In this document: piece after piece, positions 22,957 through 33,546 of the stretch
Numbering within the stretch: position 1 is the first letter of the stretch
Layout of the letters: each line of letters begins with the position of its first letter
Assembly: GCA_025201705.1 (NCBI GenBank)
Contig: MU616738.1
Location: forward strand, 1 to 47,390
Direction: 5' to 3'
From: Dissophora ornata
Lineage: Eukaryota > Mortierellomycota > Mortierellomycetes > Mortierellales > Mortierellaceae
Length of the DNA stretch: 47,390 bases
Notes under the pieces: model-generated
The model's database searches: none
What the model was told of the DNA's origin: nothing
Seen by the model: the letters and a program-made list of their open reading frames with translations, nothing else
Position numbers and translations under genes: made by a program

Positions 22957-23728
22957 TTTGTTGAAGTATTGTTGAGGTATTCTACAAGAGATGTCAGTAA
23001 AGCAAGGATGCGGGGATGTCGGCGAATGTTTGTGTGTGCCGTGCCACACGGTAGACACGCGTCGCAGAAGTGGCATGTGGAGCGTCCCTGTCCCTGTGTC
23101 CCTGAATATGCGCAAGTGCTGCATTGTGTGTATGCACAGACTTTTTTGCTGCTCTGCGGTCTTTTTCGTGGTGTCACAGCTGCTGTCGCTGCTTCTTCTC
23201 ATCACTCGGCATCCATCACTCATCGCTCATCGCTCCGCTCTTCATTCTCTACATCCTCATTGTGTCCACCTCATCGTACTGCAGTACACATCCCCTCATC
23301 CCTCTCTTCTCTCCCATCTCTTCACATGAATACTTTCTTGCTCTTGGAATCAATCCCGCTGCCATGCCTGATCAACTTCACCAATAGCCACTTCAGTTAA
23401 CCCATCTCTAGCCTTTTCTTCTTCTTCTTCCACTTTTCTATTTTTTTTTTGTGCGCTCTTGCTCTTCCTCTCGCTCTCTCTCTCACTCCCTCACCCTCTC
23501 ACCCTCACCCTCTCGCTCTCCCACTCCCACTCCCATTCCTATTCTCTCTCTCCCTCTCTCCTACGCTCATTCCCACTCGCTCTCTCGTTCATTTCCGCTC
23601 TTTCTGTCCCAGTCTGGCGTAGCTTTGCTTTGTCTTGCCTTGTCCAACCCTGCCCTGGCCCTCTGACATTCCATTCGCTCCCCCTGAAGAACAGTAATCA
23701 ACAGCGACTGAGCTCTTCCTCATCAGCT
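22957..23728. other. Intergenic region and CT-rich leader of the TBC gene
   Basis: 772 bases without a supported gene. From 23405 to 23600 the plus strand is almost pure pyrimidine (TTC runs, then CT and CCT repeats), typical of a fungal 5' leader. Open frames across it are Leu/Ser/Pro simple sequence. Confidence 0.5.
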
Positions 23729-26066
23729 ATGCTTCTCTCCTCCAATCTCCAGCAGCAACAGCAGCAGCAGCCCAGACAGCTTAGCTCCGCATACATCTAC
23801 CACCACCACAGCTCCCAGAGTGAGGCCTCGTCCACCAATACATCGACCTCGTCCTCTCCCACAAAATACAACAAGCGCGCCATGCAACAGTACCGCCAGG
23901 AACAGCTCGATAACATGTCCATCACCGTGGAGGAGTACGAGGACGTGCTCAATGCCGAGGTCTGGATCGAGGTCAACAAGCTGAGAGACTACGCCCGCCA
24001 CGGCATCTCTCGCGAGGTTCGCGGGGTAGGTTGCTAGCGTTAATTGCGCCTGTGCTATGATTTCTGCGTGTACCACCACAATGCAGACAGAGTTGTCTTT
24101 CCCTTGTCAAGGTGCGAGGTGTGTGCTTTACACGCCCCAGTTAGTGAGCACGTCTTTCCCGCATTCCATGATGCCCTGCCCTTTCTCTCGCCTGGTCTGG
24201 ATTCATAACTGCCTTACACTGTTTATCCGTCAATAATGGGCGCTGTTTGTTATTTTGAAAAACGAGGTCGTCTGAGCACCGTTGAGCTTGCAGCTCACTG
24301 GTTTTGGTAGACCTACAGAAGAAGGGCACACGACAGGTTCGGGAATTGCGAAACAGGGGGGAGGGGAAGTGGGTGGGATGCACAGCGAGCAATTGACTAT
24401 CATAGCCCTCCAACAGTTGATCCGACTTGCGCGCTTGTGTTCCTTCTTTCATGTGTCTTTCACCTCTCCGGAATCGCGAGGACCCAACCTCCACTCGCGC
24501 CAGACTGGTCAAAGGCGTGCGGACTTTCATGCCGAGATCCGGCACATCCATCGTTCATTTTTTGTCCTGACTATGATGAGTTTTCGGCTTCCCCTTTCCA
24601 TCCCTGCCCATCTGGCGGAGAGGACAAAGATCTCGGTTGCTTCATGCACACCCCTCATCAAATCTTATTGAGCGATCATTGTCCAACGTGTGCGCAAACC
24701 CTCGATCCTCATTGGGTTTTGGGACCCTGTTTTTCAACATCAGCAGCTTCCCGTTGTTGTTGTTGTTGTTTTACTTTTTTTGGCGTTATTTCGCTCTCCA
24801 CGGTGTTTTTCCTTTTTTTTTTTTTGATGGTAACCTCCGCTGCGCTTCTGTGCTTCAGATTTTTTTTGGGTCTTTTTTTAAGCTCGCGTGATTGGATATT
24901 GTGAACTATAGTTTTGTCTGCGTGGGTAGCGTGAGGTCGTGTGTTGCGTGTATCCTATTCGTGTCGTTTTTGCGTAATGCTCTTGCATATATTTACGAGT
25001 GAATCTGTGGGGAAGATGGAGATGCCGAGCATGCACCACATGACTTTTATCGCTCTCGTTATTCTAACGTGATCACCCTCTCGTGTCTGTAGGAGGTCTG
25101 GCTCTACTTGCTCGGCATCCAGGAAGCCGACCGATCCAAGGAGGTCTCGACCCAGAAACAGAAGCTGCTCGACTATGAGCAGATCGACAAGGAGCCCAAC
25201 GAGATGACCAAGCGTGTCCGCGGCGAGATCTCGAGATATCTACGAAAGACAAATATCGAGTCCAGCCGCAACATCCCTCGTATCTTTGAAGACGTCATCA
25301 GTGCCTACTGCAATCATAACCATCGCGTCGAGTACTACCCCGCTATGGTAAACCTCTGCGCCCCTTTCGTCTATTCTGTCAAGCGGGAGTGCGATGCCTT
25401 CCTCTGCTTCGAAAAGTTGATCAACGCCTTGGGTAAGTTTCCTAGTTGCCTCCGATGCGCAGGCAAGAAGTGCAGGTGGGACCGTGAAATTTACATGCCA
25501 AGGAAACCCAACCAACCCCCTTTTCTCGCTGTTATACAATAGATGACCATTTCAGCAGTCGAGGCATCAACGAGTCTGTCGCAAGTTTCATGACACTGTT
25601 CAGGACGTGCATCCCAGACCTATACAGCTACTTTGAGGAGGAGGAAGTCGACATCAAGGAGTGGGCAGCATCTGCCCTGCAATTTGCTCTTTCAAAAGAG
25701 CTATCGTTAGAAAACCTGATGCGGTTATGGGACACGTACTTTGCAGTGCCGGACTGGATTGAGTTCCATCCATTCTTCTGCCTCGCAATTTTGAGGCATT
25801 TGAAGGAAAGCCTGGAGGAATTAGAGCAGTCAGAGATCAGAACGATGTTGATGCGGTTACCCTCGCTGGAGATGGATCAGGTACAGAAACGACAATTTTT
25901 AGCCTGCTATACACCCTATCTTTGTCTGGAAAACCCGAGTGCCTATGTCTTTGTGTAGTATGCTCGGTGCTGACTCTTCTTTTTTTTTCCCCCACCTTCC
26001 ATTTAGATCGTCAATGAAGCGTTCAATATACGACACGAGATCCTGGAGAGGCAGGAGAGTTTGTAG
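23729..26066 (+). CDS. TBC-domain (Rab-GAP-like) protein with atypical catalytic motif
   Basis: Four exons (23729-24025, 25093-25432, 25543-25880, 26007-26066) give 344 residues. A Gln/Ser-rich N-terminus (1-60) precedes the TBC fold: REVRGEVWLYLLGI, VRGEISR (141-147), ALQFALSKELSLENLMRLWD and FCLAILRHLKESLEE. TBC proteins speed GTP hydrolysis by Rab GTPases using an Arg finger (IxxDxxR) and a Gln finger (YxQ). R147 is present, with Glu replacing Asp, but the Gln position is Pro (YYP, 180-182), so catalysis may be altered or lost. The first intron is 1067 nt, five or more times longer than others here. The start is the first ATG after the pyrimidine-rich leader. Confidence 0.88.
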
Positions 26067-26106
26067 AAGCGGCAGAGAGACGTCGCATTAATGCATGAGT
26101 GCCCAA

Positions 26107-26112
26107 AATAAA
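26107..26112 (+). terminator. Candidate poly(A) signal of the TBC gene
   Basis: AATAAA 41 nt after the stop, directly abutting the duplicated segment that starts at 26113. Confidence 0.5.
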
Positions 26113-26387
26113 GGAGTTTGTGCAAGAATGGTGGCAACGCAGAGTGCACTTACCGCATGAGGGAGCCCTAATGCCACCCCAGGCAGCCCATACTATTTAT
26201 CCCTCTGATTCCTCTTAATAGCATTAGTTGCCATCCGCATGTCCTTTGAGGGGTGATCAGGGAGTTTTTAGGGCTTAGGATTGTTGGAGCTTTTTAAGTC
26301 TTAATCCTTCTGAAGAGTAATAGTCGTGTGGGCTGCCAGAGACAACAGGGGACTCCAAGAAAATGTGTGTCTTTCATTCGACGTGGA
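26113..26387 (+). repeat. Copy A of a duplicated segment (partner at 27694-27829)
   Basis: Copy A starts with 25 bases identical to 27694-27718 and ends with 32 bases (26356-26387) matching 27798-27829 at 30 positions. The middle differs and is longer in copy A, which contains an inverted-repeat element at 26182-26337. Confidence 0.75.
26182..26337. mobile_element. Short inverted-repeat element (MITE-like)
   Basis: The left end GGCAGCCCATACTATT is mirrored by the right end, which read in reverse complement is GGCAGCCCACACGACTATT. The 9-base tips are perfect and the next block matches with a 3-nt gap. The element is 156 bp with no coding capacity and sits inside copy A of the duplicated segment. 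No clear target-site duplication was seen. Confidence 0.45.
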
Positions 26388-26455
26388 TCAGCTGACAAGA
26401 ACAATGGGCAATGGAAATAACTTAAGACTGTGCTTTACTGCTTTTGAAATATGTG

Positions 26456-26684
26456 GGTTCACATAAACTGACTTTTTACCGGTTTTAAAAAAGTGTGAGA
26501 CCGGTTTTAAAAAATGTGCAACCGGTTTTAAAAAGTGTGCAACCAGTTTTAAAAAGTGTGCAACCGGTTTTAAAAGGTGTGCGACCGGTTTTAAAAAGTG
26601 CACGGCCGGTTTTAAAAAGTGTGCGACCGGTTTGTAAACCGGTTTCAAAAACTGGTCGCACGGTAAAGCTAGTTTATGTGACCG
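26456..26684. mobile_element. Palindromic repeat element with internal 21-bp satellite (MITE-like)
   Basis: Ends are inverted repeats: GGTTCACATAAACTGAC on the left, and on the right, in reverse complement, GGTCACATAAACTAGC. The match continues into CTTTACCG. Inside are seven 21-bp tandem units and a CCGGTTT-GT-AAACCGG palindrome, then a reversed partial unit. This is the organisation of a non-autonomous DNA element. No transposase is present, and the target-site duplication is unclear. Confidence 0.6.
26478..26625. repeat. Seven-copy 21-bp tandem repeat
   Basis: The unit is ACCGGTTTTAAAAAGTGTGCG with one or two changes per copy. Because the unit is a multiple of three, both strands stay open and yield heptapeptide repeats (KPVAHFL on the minus strand). 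I treat these as satellite by-products, not as proteins. Confidence 0.92.
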
Positions 26685-27049
26685 CCAAAAGCCGACCTTG
26701 TCTGTGCCCTAGGCTGGAGGCACACTATTGTCAGCTTGAATGTTGGCGCTGTAAGAGCGAACGTCAGGGAGGTTTTAAAGCTCTTCCACAGGAAGTGCTT
26801 AAGACTATAAGGGAGGCTGTTCATCTCGCGGCAAGCAGGCCGAATCATTGGGTTGTACGTTGAGCAACTCAATCGTCAAGGTATTTTGCAAGTACCCTCC
26901 TAAGATTTCTTTGTAAAAGCATCGCGTCCAGGGACATGAACCTCATTCCGGACAGTATCTACTCTGGCAACTATCCGCGCCTTATAGGAATCGGACAGGA
27001 TGTAAATACGTTCATGGAGTGGTTGGGACTGCTGGATAAAGGTGAACCT

Positions 27050-27720
27050 GGCGCGATAAGGGCAACCATGGGCTTCATCCCAGAGAGCTGACACGGAGCG
27101 CTGCTTCTCAGCTCGCTATCGAGATCAGGAAGATGCACAGAAACGGGAGTTATGTCCTATATGAAAAGGTATGTACCAACGTTACTATTATACGCATCAT
27201 ATGCTAATACTGATAATCGTTTCATCGTAGCCCAAGGTTGAAAAGAAGAAAAGGCTCCTGCCTGAAGGCTGCAACATTGAGCTTCGTAAGGACCGTTAAG
27301 CAATCGAGAACTTTATCCACTTGAACAAGATCAGCAGGACCAGCCGCCGATTGACTCCTTTGTCGCCTACAGAACACAAATTCTTGACGTTCAGTGAGAG
27401 AGAGCTGGTGGCATTGATCTGGAGGAGGGGCTTTCTGAAAATCTGACTTCAAGAACTCCCAGCATCAAAGATTGCAGGCTTATGCTCCGAGACGTGGATA
27501 TTTGGGTTGCGGGTATCGAGCTAGGATTCCTCATCAGGCGCTTTCTTTCAGATGTCGCCAAAGAGTATCCGAGTTCTCACGAACGAGCGAAAGCAGGAGT
27601 CAAGGCAGCGGTTCAGTTGATGTCTTTAGAGCAGATCCGGAACCCCTACAGCAGACCGATTCAATCCTCTGCCACAAACAACAAAAAGGATATGGAGTTT
27701 GTGCAAGAATGGTGGCAATG
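27050..27720 (+). pseudogene. Decayed gene remnant of unknown family
   Basis: A plus-strand frame reads ELTRSAASQLAIEIRKMHRN...VLYEK, then a clean 62-nt intron (27169-27230, GTATGT to CGTAG, with a GCTAATAC branch site). It continues in phase as PKVEKKKRLLPEGCNIELRK. Stops then appear at 27298 and 27442, and protein-like sequence resumes in another frame (LMLRDVDIWVAGIELGFLIR). A frameshift plus stops suggest a pseudogene; the family is not recognised. The last residues (MEFVQEWW) fall in the duplicated segment B, so copy A at 26113 carries a piece of the same frame. Confidence 0.4.
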
Positions 27721-27829
27721 CACTACTAGTGGCGTGCACTGGCGTACGTGTGAACACACATGCACGTATATGGTCACGTGTTTCCCGTAAAGAACTTCAA
27801 GAAAACGCGTGTCTTTCATTCGACGTGGA
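27694..27829 (+). repeat. Copy B of the duplicated segment, just upstream of RBX1
   Basis: Its start (27694-27718) and end (27798-27829) match copy A at 26113-26137 and 26356-26387. The end block lies about 120 nt upstream of the RBX1 ATG, so it is probably part of the RBX1 promoter or leader. Confidence 0.75.
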
Positions 27830-27945
27830 CCCCTTTCTTCATTCTCCTTCACCCTCGCCCTTTTCTGTCCTCCAAAGAAACCGCGCCTTGCACAACGAAC
27901 CTGCTTATCGTTCTCCACCTTCTCTAACAAAAAATTCAATCCATC

Positions 27946-29147
<1,202 letters not shown>

Positions 29148-29450
29148 ACATTCGGGCCTACTTTCCTCTTTTCTTCTACCTCTCGCCCTTCGCCTTCTTG
29201 CTCTCTCCAATCTTTTCTCTCTACATCCCGACAGGCCATTATTTTTCAGCCGACAGGGAGAAAAACACATACTCTCAACGGAAAGAACAAGCAAGCGAAA
29301 TAAACAAAGAAAAACACTTAAAGACAGCATACTCGTCGATTGCAAAGAACAAACTTGCGTGCGCGCCACAGTCTCGAAACTGTTGTATTGTCATCTCTAT
29401 GATTGTTGGCTATGGACAAAGTATTCCAAGAGACTTGGAGAATGGCAGGA
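29148..29450. other. Convergent 3' intergenic region (RBX1 / haspin)
   Basis: 303 bases between two stop codons. Pyrimidine-rich on the plus strand to 29235, then A-rich. No gene or repeat seen. Confidence 0.5.
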
Positions 29451-32400
29451 CTATGTTTTGGGCCGATTGAGGAGAAGAAGATCAAGGATGGTAGCAGATG
29501 GGGTCTTCCCTGATGGATCCAGTCTATCAAGATTCATCAACGACACCGCGAGCACTCTTTCATAGCACCACCATTCCATCACTTTGTCCACAGTTGTCGC
29601 GTTGTCTGTCAGTTTAGTCGGTAAGAGTTGCCTCGGCCAAGAAGTAGGAGTTGATCCATCAGATGGAGCGACCGGCGTTGGATTCTCAAGATTCTTTTCA
29701 GTCAAGAGTTTGTCGGCAATGTAATGTAACCACTAATATAAACATAGAAGTGTTCAGCATTAACAGCCATATCTGTGCTATGGCGGGATAAAAAAGAGAG
29801 GAGGGGACACAACTTACAAAGAGGTTCGTCCTGGGACAGGAAGCTGCCCAGTCCTTTCCAATCTGCTTACGCATCTTGCGATATATCTCAAACTGGTAGT
29901 CGCCGTGCCCACGAAACAGATCCTGGTCCTTCTCAAGATCCATGTAAATCAGGTTTCCTTTGTCTGCAGCACACCACAAAATGGCGTAGATAACAAGTTA
30001 GACATTATGTCTTTTACCAATGATAACAGCAGATCGAACGACAATATATCTAGCGCATCCAGATCAAACGTACCTCCTTGGACCCTGGCCAGCGTGAAGT
30101 CGATCATCTGAACTATGATCCCGCATGTAGGAATACTCCTACATAACTCTTGCTTGTCCCCATCAACTCTGTCTTGTCGGCCGGAAAGGTGGTGCTTTGG
30201 AAAGACAACCTGGTCTTGCCTCGTCCCTTTGACAAGAATATTACCCCAATGCAAATCGCGGTGCTCAAACCAAAATGGAGCCTGCTCCTTCGACTCGAGC
30301 GACGCCGCCACCTGCGTCAAGACACTCCAGGCTTGTTGCCAATTGGCGAGTGGGCAGTGCTCGAGATCGATGCCGCCGTAGGGCAAAAGGATCACGCAAT
30401 ACAGCTGTTCCTTGGTATATTGATCTATAATGCGGACAAAAAATCAAATTATGAACGGAATCACCAAACGGCTGATATGGTGATGATGGCGTGGTTGGTG
30501 ATAAGAAACCCTTGGAATTACCTGGTCTCTCGCTTTCTGTCCCCTTCTGCTTCCGAAACCGGTCCCACGCCGAAAGAAACGTCTTTGGATATTTGCCCTT
30601 CATAACTAACGCACTACATTTTTTTAAGGAGAAAGGTGTAGATGGCAAAAGAAGTGTACTTGGTTGACATCAGCAACGATATCAGATACAACTGGATGAA
30701 GTCCTCGAGTATGAAGCAGGTGTTAGAGTAATGATTACCCAAAACTGCCGATAAATCCTTTCCATCCATGCATGATCTGAGTCGAGACCATCGCCTCGCG
30801 GTAAATGTCTTCCAGAGCAAGAAGCGTCGGCTCGGCTTGGGCCCTGCCTTTCGTCCTGCGCCCTCGCCCCTGACCTATACTACCATTCGCAGCGATGATG
30901 CTCCGATCATCATAAAATGGCATGACCTTCATCACAAGTTTTGTCGTCCCACCGTCAATAACTCTGCCTTCGTCATTCGCCATGTCCTGGGAAGCAAGCA
31001 GGTCGTCCTCGGTCGATTCTTTGATGTATGTGTTGAGTTTGAGCGACTTGAATAACGCAAAATCGTCATTAATGTCGTCGTTGATGCGCCGCGCCAGTTG
31101 CATTGCTCGTCTCTGCTGTTGCCTTTGCTTTATGGGCAAGTCTACGGTATAGACCTCCGAATACGACGCCTCGCCAATCTTGGTCAACGATCCAACCATG
31201 AACTCTGGCAAAAGTGAGTCAAAATCCAAGACGTCGTGTGAATGCAAAGACACATATTCTTGGTTTTGGTCAGCTGCAGCACGCTGGCAATGATCGCTGG
31301 TGTGATCAACAGCAACGTTCGGATCTTGAAACTGAGCGAAGAACTGTTGGTCGCATATCGATACCAGATCATCCACTGTTGGTCGAAAGATAGATTTACG
31401 ACTGCTAACTAATACTGCGGGAGGTCGTCTCAAAGAACGCATTGGCCGTGCAACCCTCGGAGGCACCAATTGCTCTTGCTGCGGTTGGTGATTCAAAGAT
31501 TGCGATGGGGGTGGGGGTGGTGATGGTGTACGCCTCTGTGCGGGCCTTGAAGATGCACGTTCCGAAATGGGTATTATAGCAGGGGTGTTCGGTAAAGTAA
31601 TCTGCTGCTGCTGGTAGTGCATAGTATCTTGGAGGAAAGGATTCGGCATTTGATCTAGAGGGTCTTGTCTATGAAGCGTCTCCCTTATGTCAGGCTGGTA
31701 CTTCCGTCTGGGCGGCGTAAGTCGTTCAAACTTCGGGCGTCGCGATCTCGTTGGTGCTGCCAATGACGACGAGTTCCTATGCCCATTAGGAGGTGGCACA
31801 AATGGAAGGGCAGAGGGTCTTCCGGATTTGGCGTTGAATAGTGCTGGTGGTGATGATAATGGTAGTGGGGAGATTCGCCTGTTCTGTCGAGCTCGTTTAA
31901 AGAGGCTATCAAATTCTTCCTTCTCATCCTCGGGTATATCTCGATCCAAGAACAGCTTGAATGGACTCGTATGATTATCATTCCGAGGACTTTCAGGTTC
32001 GTCATGGTGGAGGAACAATGGCGCAGGCGGGATGGAAGGTGAGGCTGGGTCATAGGGAGTCATCTTACGCTGCTTGGCAAGTCGTCGCTGCGGTGTGATC
32101 TCGATCGTCGACATTCTCTTTCCCAGTGCTAAATCCACAGAGTCGTCCTGAATGACCATATTTCTAGCCACTTCGGGCTCCGGTGTGATCTGACGGGCAT
32201 CCAGTAGAGAGGACGTAAACCGATTCTTTACATCAGCGGCTTGATCCATGTCATTAGTGTTGGGTAATGAATTAGTCCCATCTCTACTCGAGGATTTGAC
32301 AGCATTAGAATGGTAATCCGCCTCAGTCTCCATGCTGGTGTCGTCGCTCAGCATAGCAGGCTCGTTGCCATGTTTTGATTCACGGTGTTGCTGTAGATCT

Positions 32401-33323
32401 ACTAGCTGTTGCGCTCTTTTGTTGAGGATCTCCATAGACTTTTTTGTGGTGGGCGAGTCAAGAAACAAGTTCCTCGTTGTTGTTGAGGAAGGCGGGTCAG
32501 CAGGCGGCGTTGTCCAGACATCTCTCTTGCCATGTCCTCCACTAGCCCCTGCCTCCCCTGGCAAATCACTGAACCCAAAAGGGTTCACTCGAGGCTCAAT
32601 GGACCGACGCTTTGGCAGCTCCTTCAGTTTCTGCAGGATGTGAAAAGAAGGCATCCTGAACAAGACTTCGTCGCCCTCATCTCCATCGGCTTCGTCGTCG
32701 TCGTCCCCACCGCCTTCCTTGAAAATCACCTCTTCTTGAAATAAGACCTTGTGCCGAAGGTCCGGCATGGCGGCTTTTGCTGGTGTTAATGAAGGCAACG
32801 ATGGCTCTGCCGATGCGGTCTCAGAAATATGCTCCTTTTCCGTAAGCAGTTCCTCTTGTCTGATCCCCAGTGCCATGGTGCGTCCACCTGTTTGGGCTGC
32901 CCCTGAAAGAGGCCTGTCTTCGGTATACGGCTTCCGTACTGAAAAAGCAGTTCCTGAGCGCTCGTCGCTTGCTGACTGTGCTCGAACTATCAGATCTGCT
33001 TGTTCCTCGGGGTATGGGTGTATCTTATAGAGCGCCGCCTCGTCTTCTGTCTCTGTATCGGAATAGAGCTGTAACTCGAGTCCATCATCCTCAGTTTCCG
33101 CAGCAGCCCCGCCAAGCACAACATGCGAGTGTAGGCCATGCTGTGCACGGCGAGCTCTCTCCTCTTCCAGGCGGGCCTTGCGCTCATTCGCGAGTCGGTC
33201 CCAACCGAACTGTCGAGGCGGCCCTGTTGAGGTCGCGGTGGATGAGCGTTTATTGCGACTGCCGTAGGTCTTGATGGATGATTTTGTTGGCTGCTGGGAA
33301 CGCAAGGATGCAGGTCCTAGCAT
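29451..33323 (-). CDS. HASPIN: Haspin-type histone H3 Thr3 kinase
   Basis: Five exons (30739-33323, 30522-30613, 30074-30424, 29818-29963, 29451-29732) give 1151 residues. Residues 1-~690 are disordered and rich in Ser, Pro and basic residues. The kinase domain follows: G-loop LTKIGEASYSEVY, Lys in KLVMKVMPF, SFGALVMKGKYPKTFLSAWD, HRD at 947-949 in FEHRDLHWGNILV, IPTCGIIVQMIDFTLARV and DLFRGHGDYQFEIYR. Haspin phosphorylates H3T3 to recruit the chromosomal passenger complex to centromeres in mitosis. The usual DYT replacing DFG is DFT here (1001-1003). Conserved terminal helices (WLHYIADKLL) are present. It is divergent from a CENP-B-type gene. Confidence 0.95.
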
Positions 33324-33546
33324 GTCGATTGGGGCGGGTGGACATGCAATGGCAGGATGGGAATGAAGGGGAAGTCTGACGCGCTGTCACAACGAATCCG
33401 AGAACACAAATACAAGAATGCGCGGTGAATAACCTTGGGCGGAGTAGCATGCACTTAAGGAGCACGAACACGCCTCCTTGTCTCTCGCTCTCTACATGCC
33501 AGACCGCATCCCCTTCAGCCAAGGAACGCGCCCAACGCGAATTACA
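33324..33546. promoter_or_regulatory. Bidirectional promoter, haspin / CENP-B-like gene
   Basis: 223 bp between the two start codons. Both genes concern chromatin, so joint regulation is plausible but not shown. Confidence 0.55.

Noticed and set aside
24560..24600. ATGATGA motif resembling a snoRNA C box inside the long TBC intron
   Set aside because: No D box (CTGA) lies at a suitable distance downstream and no closing stem is visible.
26388..26863. Open frames encoding heptapeptide repeats (KPVAHFL or VLKSVQP)
   Set aside because: They arise because the 21-bp satellite unit is a multiple of three; both strands stay open and no gene context exists.
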